Positions 7,468-15,444 of a stretch of 64,000 bases of DNA are shown here, piece after piece (the stretch's first letter is position 1; every line of letters begins with the position of its first letter). Below the pieces are notes generated by a model that saw only the letters and a program-made list of their open reading frames with translations, was not told where the DNA came from and did no database searches. A program made the position numbers and the translations under genes. The stretch is from DASXUG01 sp036504995 (GTDB lineage Bacteria > Pseudomonadota > Gammaproteobacteria > Burkholderiales > Methylophilaceae): positions 62,001-126,000 of the forward strand of contig DASXUG010000015.1 in the NCBI GenBank assembly GCA_036504995.1. The letters run 5' to 3'.

Positions 7468-7992
7468 ATGGGTTTTTCGATAGCAAAGCCAGAAACATAC
7501 TTCATCTATGTGCTCCGTCTTGAGCATGGTCGTTGGTACGTTGGATCCACGAAGAGTATAGAGAGAAGAATGAAGACACATTTCTCCCGAGGGGGAGCCA
7601 TCGCAACGCGAGAATGTTGTCCAGTCTCTGTAGAGGTTGTATACCGAATGATTGACTACCAAATTCGCTCTGACTGCGCTCACGAGCGAGCGGAAGTCAT
7701 GATCGCAATACAATTTGCCACGCAATATGGATGCGAGAATGTTCGGGGTGCAAAGCACGGGAAGGGTTGGGCAGATAGGCCGAGTCCAAACAATCTTCGG
7801 GACATTGAAAGATATAAACGTTTCGCCGACACGATGGATGGTGAAAAACTGTTGGCGGCACTTGAATGTGTACCAGTTCAAGAGGTCATCGATGAAGATA
7901 CTCAAAAGCGCCTTGTCATGCTCCTTAAGCGCAGATTACAAGCAGCAGCGCAGCAAATGCTACCTGACCCATCCCTCAAGAGGGACGCCTAG
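7468..7992 (+). CDS. integron cassette: GIY-YIG domain protein
   Basis: Encodes 174 residues. The N-terminal 90 or so form a GIY-YIG nuclease fold: the two short motifs appear as YFIYVL and WYVGSTK, and the conserved arginine follows in IERRMKTH. The C-terminal part is helical and basic without a recognised domain. GIY-YIG enzymes cut DNA in repair, restriction or mobile-element homing. The substrate of this one is unknown. Its last codons and stop lie inside attC at 7962-8019, the usual cassette layout. Confidence 0.78.
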   Translation: MGFSIAKPETYFIYVLRLEHGRWYVGSTKSIERRMKTHFSRGGAIATRECCPVSVEVVYRMIDYQIRSDCAHERAEVMIAIQFATQYGCENVRGAKHGKGWADRPSPNNLRDIERYKRFADTMDGEKLLAALECVPVQEVIDEDTQKRLVMLLKRRLQAAAQQMLPDPSLKRDA

Positions 7993-8019
7993 CGGCATCC
8001 TTTAATTCGACCGTTGGGC
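7962..8019 (+). other. attC site of the GIY-YIG cassette
   Basis: 58-bp attC: R'' ACCTGAC, arm CTCAAGAGGGACGCC, loop TAGC, arm GGCATCCTTT, R' GTTGGGC at 8013-8019. Somewhat diverged but complete. Confidence 0.85.
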
Positions 8020-8144
8020 ATTTAATCATTGAATTTGAGCCAGAAATTGTGGGATATCAGCGTTTTTCCCCATTGATTCTGCTATTAATTCATACGCTGG
8101 TAAGGTAATGTCATGATACCTTTTATATCGATTCATTAGGACGT

Positions 8145-8660
8145 ATGGACTTTTCATTCACTGACTCTGAAGCCCAGTTATGCTACGAAGAATTAGCTAG
8201 TCTGATGTGGTTACGAACGGTGTTTGTGGTCGTGGGCGTTACGGCGATTGCATGCTCGTATGTTTTTATTGAGGTCATCCACAGCATGGGCGAGATTGTG
8301 GGTGCAGCCAAGATAGGCGGACTTATTGCCTCGATCCTAGCAATCATTGTATTTTGGCTGTTCGGTGGGTACTGTTTAAAGATGGGGCTACTCATCCCGA
8401 GGCAGACAGTCATTTTTGATAAGCTACGCAGGCAGATTGTCTATATTGCGCACACGCCGCTATTTGGGATAAAAGAGAAAAAGTACGAGTTCAGCGCGAT
8501 CTCTAATATAAAGATTGTGGCGAATTTGTCTGAAGATGAGGCTGCTACCTACAGCTTGGTAGTTGCCGTCTTGCCAGAAAGCTCGATCGTGATGGGTGTT
8601 TTTCATGACCAGGAGCAAGCGGAAAATATTCTCCAACAACTGCGTCAGGCAGTCAGGTAG
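8145..8660 (+). CDS. hypothetical membrane protein, two TM segments
   Basis: Encodes 171 residues. Two hydrophobic segments (about residues 22-44 and 55-82) form a hairpin in the membrane. They are followed by a soluble domain with alternating strands (RQTVIFDKLRRQIVYI, EFSAISNIKIV), reminiscent of small PH-like or YcxB-like modules behind a membrane anchor. That resemblance is weak. It is downstream of an attC and upstream of a decayed one, so it is probably a cassette gene. No catalytic residues are apparent. Confidence 0.65.
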   Translation: MDFSFTDSEAQLCYEELASLMWLRTVFVVVGVTAIACSYVFIEVIHSMGEIVGAAKIGGLIASILAIIVFWLFGGYCLKMGLLIPRQTVIFDKLRRQIVYIAHTPLFGIKEKKYEFSAISNIKIVANLSEDEAATYSLVVAVLPESSIVMGVFHDQEQAENILQQLRQAVR

Positions 8661-9011
8661 CCGCCTAAACAAATTCAGTAAAAGGCAGAAAATACGTGCC
8701 AATCATTACATATAGAGAGGGTGTAAGTTAAAAGTTTTAGGTGTGGTGACTCAGCAAATTGATTGACAATAGCAACCCTAAGCCCAGTTGAGCTTGCGTT
8801 TAATGAAGAGTCTGTCAAAGTAACGATAGTCTTGAGTAAAAAGGCATTGATTTTTTAAGTCTGAGGCTACTAACAACCATATTCAATACCAGCGTATGAT
8901 TAGGCGCTTGGTGGATGTTTATGTTGAGTCACATAGCTCGCCTAAGCTATCTTTCAAGTAGGGCTATGGACTAAAGTACCCCTTTTAAACATTAGCAAAT
9001 AGGATATCCAT
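8661..9011. other. non-coding stretch ending in degenerate attC (8940-8997)
   Basis: No gene seen in most of this stretch. Its end carries a diverged attC: GCCTAAG (8940-8946) in the R'' position, TTTCAAGTAGGGCTA, CCCCTTTTAAAC, and ATTAGCA (8991-8997) where GTTAGGC is expected. Both outer boxes are altered, so it is probably inactive. Confidence 0.5.
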
Positions 9012-9386
9012 ATGGGCCCGTTAACAATTTTTGGTGCAATCCAAGCTGCAGATTTAGCGGTAGATGCTGCCATCAAGGTAAAAAATCATTTTTTCAGTTC
9101 AAAGAGTGCAGACAAAACCGAAACCGTGAACAAGGCAGAGATTTCTGTAACCATTGAAACACTGCAAGCTGAGGTTAATATACAAAAGCAAAAGCTTGCC
9201 GAAGTGACTGCCGAGGTTGCGGATAATCGGGCAATCATTCAAGAGCAGAACGAAATTATTATTGAGCTCAGTAATGCATTAAAAGTTACCGCTGAAACGG
9301 CGCAAAAGTTAAGAGTATTCACCTTCATATTTGCCTTGCTGTCTGTAGTCGCCATTTTTGTTGCTGGGTATGTACTAATCCGCTAA
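9012..9386 (+). CDS. hypothetical tail-anchored coiled-coil protein
   Basis: Encodes 124 residues. A long heptad-like segment (about residues 45-95, TLQAEVNIQKQKLAEVTAEV and EQNEIIIELSNALK) predicts a coiled coil. It is followed by one C-terminal membrane segment (FTFIFALLSVVAIFVAGYVL) and almost no tail. A tail-anchored scaffold in the inner membrane is the simplest picture. It begins just after a degenerate attC and is preceded by a weak GGA ribosome site. Function unknown. Confidence 0.62.
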   Translation: MGPLTIFGAIQAADLAVDAAIKVKNHFFSSKSADKTETVNKAEISVTIETLQAEVNIQKQKLAEVTAEVADNRAIIQEQNEIIIELSNALKVTAETAQKLRVFTFIFALLSVVAIFVAGYVLIR

Positions 9387-9542
9387 TGCATTCGTCATAT
9401 GGTGCTGGTGCAATCGCATCCGTTTTGAAATAATGGTGCAAACATTGGTTTCGAATTTGTTGTCGCCACCTAATTTAATGTAAAACGCTATTTAACGTAA
9501 AAAGTTAGTCTTCAAACCAACTGCCAAGCTTTAGGAGAAACC

Positions 9543-10055
9543 ATGAAAACGCCAGTATTGCGTCAAACTGTTGATTTATCAAGCTATCCTGATTTAGTTG
9601 TTATCTATTTAGGCATGAAGGTAAGAACTATGGCGGGCATTAAAACTCTATTGGGTTTAGGCCCTCAAATTGATAAGGCGGCGGCCAATAAGCCAGATGG
9701 TCTTTTGCATTATGAAAATAATATTATCTTTAGCTTCTTCCCTTTGCATATCGGTATGCGCTGGTATTGGCGGGATTTTGAGACTATGGAAGCTTGGACT
9801 AGATCTGAACCTCATCGTAAATGGTGGCAAGATTTTATGAAAAACTCTGGGGGTACAAGTTTTTGGCATGAAACTTATTTTATGCGCGGTGGTATGGAAG
9901 CCATTTATGATGATTCCAATTCGCCTATGGGATTTAAAGCATTTGCACCGATACAGCTAGCTAAGGGGCCAATGTTTTCGTCTAGATCTCGGGTTGGCGT
10001 CGCTGGTGATGCTCCAGCACAACCTGCAGGGACAACTGAAAATGAAATATACTAG
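9543..10055 (+). CDS. DUF4188-type protein
   Basis: Encodes 170 residues. It resembles the DUF4188 family, small ferredoxin-like (dimeric alpha-beta barrel) proteins distantly related to monooxygenases. The conserved GMRWYWRDFETMEAWTRSE and FWHETYFMRGGMEAIY stretches are visible. No cofactor motif is seen. An AGGAG ribosome site precedes the ATG. Its stop codon overlaps a short attC-like element, so it may be the last surviving cassette of the array. Confidence 0.72.
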   Translation: MKTPVLRQTVDLSSYPDLVVIYLGMKVRTMAGIKTLLGLGPQIDKAAANKPDGLLHYENNIIFSFFPLHIGMRWYWRDFETMEAWTRSEPHRKWWQDFMKNSGGTSFWHETYFMRGGMEAIYDDSNSPMGFKAFAPIQLAKGPMFSSRSRVGVAGDAPAQPAGTTENEIY

Positions 10056-10091
10056 CCAACAACTTGCTCGCCCTGGCGAGACACGTTAGGC
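10055..10091 (+). other. miniature attC-like element
   Basis: 37-bp inverted-repeat element: GCCAAC (10055-10060) and GTTAGGC (10085-10091) at the ends, with a perfect inner pair CTCGCC / GGCGAG. The outer boxes pair if one T is missing from the left one. It is much shorter than a normal attC, so it is either decayed or a minimal form. Confidence 0.4.
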
Positions 10092-10188
10092 CGAAAGAAC
10101 TCTTCGCCAATCAGCTAAGCTATTTGTAGCTACAAGTTCATTGCGAAAAATATCTTATTTAAACATTATGCTTAGAAAGAAGTAGTAG

Positions 10189-10773
10189 ATGGGAAAAAGT
10201 CGTTTAGAAGCATTTAGTGATGGGGTCATCGCCATCATCATTACCATTATGGTGTTGGAGCTAAAGGTTCCACATGGCGCGGGCCTCGATGCACTCTCGC
10301 CGTTGATGCCTAGTTTCTTTAGCTATGTTTTGAGTTTTATCTACGTTGGTATTTACTGGAATAATCATCACCACTTACTCCATGCCACTAAACATGTCAC
10401 AGGTGGTGTGCTTTGGGCTAATCTAAACCTCTTGTTTTGGTTGTCGCTTTTTCCCTTTGCCACTGGCTGGATGGGCGAAAATCACTTTGCCCCGCTGCCG
10501 TCTGCAGTCTATGGCTTTGTACTTCTTATGGCTGCCATTGCCTACTACCTGTTACAGCGATGCATCATGGCTGTCGATGGCGAATCTTCAGTGCTTCGAC
10601 AGGCTTTGGGATCAGACTGGAAAGGAAAGCTTTCTCCGCTACTCTACATTACCGCAATCGGCGCTTCCTTCGTCGCCCATTGGCTGGCGCAACTGATCTA
10701 CGTTTTGGTAGCGCTTATGTGGCTTGTACCAGACAAACGTATAGAGCGCACAATTGAGCAAGATGGCTCATAA
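10189..10773 (+). CDS. TMEM175 (DUF1211) family membrane protein
   Basis: Encodes 194 residues with about five or six membrane segments. The N-terminal FSDGVIAIIITIMVLELKVP is the signature of the TMEM175 potassium-channel family; FSDGV is the conserved pore-helix motif. Bacterial members have one six-helix unit per chain and assemble as tetramers. It is probably a potassium-selective leak channel in the inner membrane. It stands alone and is followed by a strong hairpin terminator. Confidence 0.88.
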   Translation: MGKSRLEAFSDGVIAIIITIMVLELKVPHGAGLDALSPLMPSFFSYVLSFIYVGIYWNNHHHLLHATKHVTGGVLWANLNLLFWLSLFPFATGWMGENHFAPLPSAVYGFVLLMAAIAYYLLQRCIMAVDGESSVLRQALGSDWKGKLSPLLYITAIGASFVAHWLAQLIYVLVALMWLVPDKRIERTIEQDGS

Positions 10774-10780
10774 CGTGCTT

Positions 10781-10815
10781 AATAAATCAATGGGCTTAGT
10801 CTCCATTGATTTATT
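10781..10815. terminator. hairpin terminator
   Basis: Perfect 13-bp inverted repeat AATAAATCAATGG / CCATTGATTTATT with a nine-base loop, directly after the TMEM175-like gene. There is a short T-rich tail on both strands. Confidence 0.65.
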
Positions 10816-10818
10816 TAC

Positions 10819-11955
10819 GTGGGTAAACTTTGTGGAAAAGCAGTTTTGAAGTGTGAAAAAATAAAAGCTATTAGCCTTTTAAAAACCCATACCAGTATTC
10901 GTGGCGGTGATGCTCAAACTCGCCATAAAGTAATTATTCGCCTGTGCTTGCTCTTTGCATTGGGATTAGTTTCCATTAATGCTGTTGCTGATCAAGTGAA
11001 GCTTAAAAATGGTGATGTAATCACGGGAGATATTTTAAAGTTCAGTAATAAAAAGCTCATAGTTAAAACCAACTATGCTGGCGAAATCAAAATCACAGCA
11101 TCTGAAGTACAGAGCCTGACATCGGAAAAACCCATGCATATAGTGACTTATAATGGGGATAAGTCATATGGTGTATTAACAAGTGATGAAGCCACCAAGA
11201 ATGACATGATGGTGATTGACACTCAAAACACCTCTCCAGTAAAAAAAATCAGCATGGCTGAAATTATCTATATCAATTCAACCCCAGATGCAGCTGTCGA
11301 TGAGGTTAAATGGTCAGGCAACATCAATGCTGGCGGTGCTATTTCCGAAGGAAACACTCAAACACGGGCCGTGAGATTTGATGGAGAGACGATTGCTAGA
11401 ACGCTCAATAACCGATACACCTTAGGTGGTACCTATAATCGTGCAACTGATCGGAGTGTGAATTCTCAATTCAACAGCCGTGCATATGCTAAATACGATT
11501 ACTTTTTCTCGTCTAAGTGGTATGGCTATGCAAACTCTTCTGTTGAGAATGATCGGTTTAGGGATATCAAGCTGTTTACAACGACTGGTATTGGTAGTGG
11601 TTACCAGATATACGAAAGTCCAGAACTTAATCTTTCCGTTGAGGGTGGTATCAATTACACACTTAAAAATTCTTATGTACTAGAAAATGAAAGTTATCCT
11701 GGTATGCGGTGGGCGCTTAAGTATGATCAGCTATTGTTTGATACCACCACACGCCTGTTTCACGAACATGAGGTGCTCACTGGATTTACTGAAAACAGTC
11801 AAACCACATTAAGAAGTAAAACGGGCCTGCGATTTCCGCTAATATTTAATTTTAATGCGACAACAGAGTTTGATTATTTATGGGATAGCAGGCCCGTTAA
11901 TAATCTTAGCAACTACGATGCTAAACTGTTATTTACACTGGGCTATGGTTGGTAA
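10819..11955 (+). CDS. DUF481 outer-membrane protein
   Basis: Encodes 378 residues from a GTG. A signal peptide follows about 40 residues in (RLCLLFALGLVSINAVA), so the true start may be later than the listed GTG; no ATG is available. After the signal comes a small strand-rich domain (KLKNGDVITGDILKFSNKK). The C-terminal DUF481 beta-barrel region follows (GGAISEGNTQTRAVRFDGET, up to the final LLFTLGYGW with an aromatic end). It is predicted to sit in the outer membrane. Expression of the E. coli relative YdiY responds to acid; the role here is unknown. Confidence 0.82.
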   Translation: MGKLCGKAVLKCEKIKAISLLKTHTSIRGGDAQTRHKVIIRLCLLFALGLVSINAVADQVKLKNGDVITGDILKFSNKKLIVKTNYAGEIKITASEVQSLTSEKPMHIVTYNGDKSYGVLTSDEATKNDMMVIDTQNTSPVKKISMAEIIYINSTPDAAVDEVKWSGNINAGGAISEGNTQTRAVRFDGETIARTLNNRYTLGGTYNRATDRSVNSQFNSRAYAKYDYFFSSKWYGYANSSVENDRFRDIKLFTTTGIGSGYQIYESPELNLSVEGGINYTLKNSYVLENESYPGMRWALKYDQLLFDTTTRLFHEHEVLTGFTENSQTTLRSKTGLRFPLIFNFNATTEFDYLWDSRPVNNLSNYDAKLLFTLGYGW

Positions 11956-12040
11956 CTCACGGACATTAAACTGTTTCGGCGCTAGGTGACCGTTCAGCTG
12001 TCTTATCGCATTCACTTATAGGTGATTTCCAATTTTGGCC

Positions 12041-12595
12041 TCAAATGGAGGCTTTTATCAGGGTAATTGCCGCATTTTTAGCACGACTAGCAGCACCAGA
12101 ACCTGGGCTTAATTTCTCTACTAGCGCCGCGCCTTCAAACAAAATCGTGAGCTGTTGACCAAGCGCTACTGGGTCTTTAGCGCCAGCTGTAGATGCAATC
12201 TTGGATAAATAGCCTTGTAGTTCTGCTGCCAAAACTGCTGAATACTGGTTAATTGGGTGATCGGGGTCTGGAAACTCCACAGATGCAATATGGAATGGTA
12301 ATCCATGAAACTCAGGGGTCATGATCCACTGTTCAACCAGCTCGCAAAGCGCAACCAAAACATCAAGTGAGTTAGTTTTTTGAGTAGTTAATCTAGCATT
12401 TAGCCACGCGTAAAATCGGTCTGATTTTTCTCTTAGGTAGGCGGTGACTAGCAAATTTTTACTAGGAAAGTGGTTGTAAAGGGTTGCTTTTGCAATACCT
12501 GCCTCAGAAATAATAGTGTCCACGCCAGAAGCTTGAATGCCTCTAGACTCAAAAAGTACGGTCGCTGTATTTAAAATTTTATCGCGCATTTTCAT
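12041..12595 (-). CDS. TetR family transcriptional regulator
   Basis: Encodes 184 residues. The N-terminal helix-turn-helix is typical (FESRGIQASGVDTIISEAGI, then AKATLYNHFPSKNLLV); the C-terminal half is the ligand-binding and dimerisation domain. It lies nine bases downstream of the 259-residue membrane-protein gene and is probably cotranscribed with it. A palindrome, CAGACCTGTCTG, sits in the divergent region between that operon and the mxa-type operon. I infer that this protein controls both. Confidence 0.9.
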   Translation of the reverse strand: MKMRDKILNTATVLFESRGIQASGVDTIISEAGIAKATLYNHFPSKNLLVTAYLREKSDRFYAWLNARLTTQKTNSLDVLVALCELVEQWIMTPEFHGLPFHIASVEFPDPDHPINQYSAVLAAELQGYLSKIASTAGAKDPVALGQQLTILFEGAALVEKLSPGSGAASRAKNAAITLIKASI

Positions 12596-12604
12596 GATAT
12601 TTCC

Positions 12605-13384
12605 TTATAGCCTATTTCCGTCAGAATTGACTGGATGCATTAGTTCTTGTGGATAGAGACAGTTTACATAGCCTAAAGCTAACCTAAGATTTTCCACATG
12701 CTCCACCTCAATATAGCCCTGATTCACAAACAATAAATATGCTTGTCTTTGTTCAGGGGGGAGCATCGCGGCCTGCGGCAACTGGCATGTGCCAGTTTTC
12801 ATTTTGTTATAAGCAAGTAATAACATGCTCATGGTGACTGGGTCAGTAGTCCCCTCATTGGTCGCAAGTGGAGAGTCGCCAAATGGTTCAGATTGATGGT
12901 GTATTTGCGTGGGAACCATAATGGTAAGGCTAAAACATAATGCAAGAGTCGTTGCTAAAAAACCCATCAAATATGTTTTTCGCTGCTGCTGTGTGCTTAC
13001 ATAGCTTGCAATAGATTGATTAACCAGTCGCCACGCCTGATCAGACCCCGTTTGAGCTTGTGTTTGAATTGCACCAATGCTTAGAAAAAACATTTGATCT
13101 AAGAATACCTCTGGAGATTTTAATGCGGCGGAATTGGCCGAGTTTAAGATGATCTGTTTGATCGCAGACAAATCCTCCAAAGACAGCTGAGGTATCTGCT
13201 GAGTTGCTGATTTTTTGCTTAATCTTTCATCGTTCCAATGACTCAATTTTGTGGCTAGCTCAAGCAATGGCTTGTTACTTTTAAATGGATAAGCGCCTGA
13301 ACAACGAGCAAAAATAGCCGCAATAAACCTATCTATCATCAGGTATTTCAGATGATCCATTCGCAAACTATGAGTTTTACGCAA
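12605..13384 (-). CDS. hypothetical membrane protein divergent from mxa-type operon
   Basis: Encodes 259 residues. A soluble N-terminal half (about 1-140) is followed by one hydrophobic segment (YLMGFLATTLALCFSLTIMV, about 140-160). A C-terminal region then has two cysteines (TGTCQLPQAAMLPPEQ and YVNCLYPQE) that could form a disulfide in the periplasm. No family recognised. The start could be the internal methionine at MDHLKYL. It is divergent from moxR and upstream of tetR, which suggests a part in the same system. Confidence 0.7.
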   Translation of the reverse strand: MRKTHSLRMDHLKYLMIDRFIAAIFARCSGAYPFKSNKPLLELATKLSHWNDERLSKKSATQQIPQLSLEDLSAIKQIILNSANSAALKSPEVFLDQMFFLSIGAIQTQAQTGSDQAWRLVNQSIASYVSTQQQRKTYLMGFLATTLALCFSLTIMVPTQIHHQSEPFGDSPLATNEGTTDPVTMSMLLLAYNKMKTGTCQLPQAAMLPPEQRQAYLLFVNQGYIEVEHVENLRLALGYVNCLYPQELMHPVNSDGNRL

Positions 13385-13448
13385 TCTTAATTTCCTTAAA
13401 AAATATGCTTGCCAAATTCAGAATTCTTCAAGTAGACTGTAAATAAAT

Positions 13449-13466
13449 GAACAGACCTGTCTGAAT
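13449..13466. promoter_or_regulatory. putative TetR operator
   Basis: The perfect palindrome CAGACCTGTCTG (13452-13463) with A/T flanks lies in the 150-bp region between the divergent operons, about 70 bases before the moxR start. Inverted repeats of this type are usual TetR-family sites. Confidence 0.55.
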
Positions 13467-13534
13467 ATTACCTGAGCATTGAATTAAAAGCAATCGTTAA
13501 CACACTTTAAACTCATATTTTATATAGGATTATC

Positions 13535-14581
13535 ATGCAAATTGCAAATCACGATAGCCAGTTAGCAGATTGGCGTTCTCATGCGGTTAAGCTGGAAAAT
13601 GAAGTCAAGAAGGTCATCGTAGGGCAAGACAAAGCCATTCGGCTGATGAATATTGCTATTTTTGCCCGAGGCCACGTGCTATTGGAAGGCGGCGTTGGCG
13701 TAGGCAAAACAACCTTGTTGCAATCAATCGCAAGATGCATTGGTGGTGCTTATGAGCGCATCGAGGGTACGGTAGATTTAATGCCAAATGACCTAATCTA
13801 CCATACCTACCTAGGGGAAGACGGGCGTCCAAAGATTGATGAAGGTCCCTTGTTAAGAGCTGGTGAACATTTATCCGTTTTCTTCTTTAACGAAATTAAC
13901 CGAGCAAGGCCACAAGTGCATGCGCTAATGTTGCGCGTCATGGCAGAGCGCCATATCAGCGCGTTTAAAAAAGAATACCGATTGCCGCATATGGTGGTGT
14001 TCGCAGATAGAAACCAAGTCGAAAAAAACGAAACCTTTGAGATACCCTCGGCTGCACGAGATCGTTTTATGATGGAAATTCCCATAGATATTCCTGCTGA
14101 CCGCGAACTAAGAAAAGCGTTGATGTTTGATGTGAAATTCCAGCATGCAGAAAATTTGACCAAGCAAGTTGAATCCAACGTTTTACAGTTTGATCAGTTA
14201 AATAGTTTCTCTGATATTTTGCAGCAACACATTAAATCGAGCGATGTGCTTGAAGAATATGCACTTGATTTATGGGAGTCAACGCAAAATCCAGAAAAAT
14301 TTGGCGTGAAAATGGATAATGTTGACGTCACCCGATTGATTCATACAGGTGCAAGTCCGCGTGGCATGGGGATGTTGCTAAAAGCAGCACGTGTGAATGC
14401 ATGGTTAATGAACAGAGATAGCTTATATCCAGAAGATATTCATGCAGTTTTCCATGAGCTGATTGCGCACCGCTTAGTGTTTAACTCTATGTATGAGAAC
14501 CGCAGAACTCAGCTAGCAAGAGAGCTGACAGGGGAGATATTAAGAACAGTTGCTGTGCCATCACAAGTGAAAGCAGCATGA
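13535..14581 (+). CDS. mxaR: MoxR-type AAA+ ATPase (MxaR-like)
   Basis: Encodes 348 residues. Walker A is GGVGVGKT (residues 52-59). The Walker B region reads FFFNEINRARP (about 117-127), with asparagine where general MoxR proteins have aspartate. The sensor region VVFADRNQVEKNETFE and arginine ARDRF follow. MoxR ATPases act with VWA-domain partners; in mxa clusters they help mature methanol dehydrogenase, probably by inserting calcium. It is the first gene of a tight six-gene operon (R, S, A, C, K, L), with ATGA overlap to the next gene. Confidence 0.87.
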   Translation: MQIANHDSQLADWRSHAVKLENEVKKVIVGQDKAIRLMNIAIFARGHVLLEGGVGVGKTTLLQSIARCIGGAYERIEGTVDLMPNDLIYHTYLGEDGRPKIDEGPLLRAGEHLSVFFFNEINRARPQVHALMLRVMAERHISAFKKEYRLPHMVVFADRNQVEKNETFEIPSAARDRFMMEIPIDIPADRELRKALMFDVKFQHAENLTKQVESNVLQFDQLNSFSDILQQHIKSSDVLEEYALDLWESTQNPEKFGVKMDNVDVTRLIHTGASPRGMGMLLKAARVNAWLMNRDSLYPEDIHAVFHELIAHRLVFNSMYENRRTQLARELTGEILRTVAVPSQVKAA

Positions 14582-15438
14582 TTCCAGCTTACGCTAAACC
14601 ATTCAACTATCAAATCCCCTGGAAATCCAACAGCATCCATTACGGTGGACATCGCGGCACCCAGCGCGGCCTAGGGTTTGAGTTCAGGGGGCATGTGTCT
14701 TTGATTGACTACCCTGATGCCAGGCGGGTCGATTTGCGCCAAACATTGCGCGACCCTTATGAGCAGGTGCAAGTCAGGCTGTTTAATCAGGATAACACTA
14801 CCCCTATTTATGCGATCTGCGACTTATCGAGCTCGATGCAATTTAAAGGGCAAGTCAGAAAGCTGGATGTTGCTAAAGAAATTGCAGCGTCAGTGGCTTA
14901 CTCAGCGTTCGAGATGGGCGATGTTTTTAGTGTGATTGCTTACAACCAACATGTGATTGAGGCATTAACGCTTGAGCTTAGCCATCACCTACATCAATCG
15001 TTCGAGGTGATTGAGCAACTTGGTCAATATCAAAAAATGCAGGTAGGCGCTGAGGGCATATTAGAGGTTCCCGAATACCTGTCTCAGCAGAAAAGTCTGG
15101 TGTTCTGGATTTCCGATTTTCACATGCCCATCGCTCAGATTGAACAGGCGTTAAACGCAATGTCAGTGCATCAGGTGATCCCTGTGGTGTTGTGGGATGA
15201 CATGGAGCATAAAAAACTACCTAAATTCGGATTTGGCAACATGCTTGACCCCGAAACTGGTGCGAGTAGAACTATTTTCTTTCGCGAATCCATTCGAGTT
15301 GAATTTGAGGCTGCCTTTATTGCGCGGAAACAGGCATTGGATAAAGTATTTGATCGTTTTGAAAGCCAGGCTATTTATCTCAAGGATAGATTCGACCCCG
15401 AAGTGATGTCGAAATATTTTGAAGAGACGATGGGCTAA
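14578..15438 (+). CDS. mxaS: DUF58 / VWA-like protein (MxaS-like)
   Basis: Encodes 286 residues, cytoplasmic. DUF58 proteins carry a conserved segment here seen as DYPDARRVDLRQTLRDPYE, followed by a metal-site-like DLSSSM (about residue 83). These proteins are regular partners of MoxR ATPases. The gene overlaps mxaR by four bases (ATGA), which implies coupled translation. The size and position fit MxaS of the methanol dehydrogenase maturation set. Confidence 0.83.
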   Translation: MIPAYAKPFNYQIPWKSNSIHYGGHRGTQRGLGFEFRGHVSLIDYPDARRVDLRQTLRDPYEQVQVRLFNQDNTTPIYAICDLSSSMQFKGQVRKLDVAKEIAASVAYSAFEMGDVFSVIAYNQHVIEALTLELSHHLHQSFEVIEQLGQYQKMQVGAEGILEVPEYLSQQKSLVFWISDFHMPIAQIEQALNAMSVHQVIPVVLWDDMEHKKLPKFGFGNMLDPETGASRTIFFRESIRVEFEAAFIARKQALDKVFDRFESQAIYLKDRFDPEVMSKYFEETMG

Positions 15439-15444
15439 ATAACA

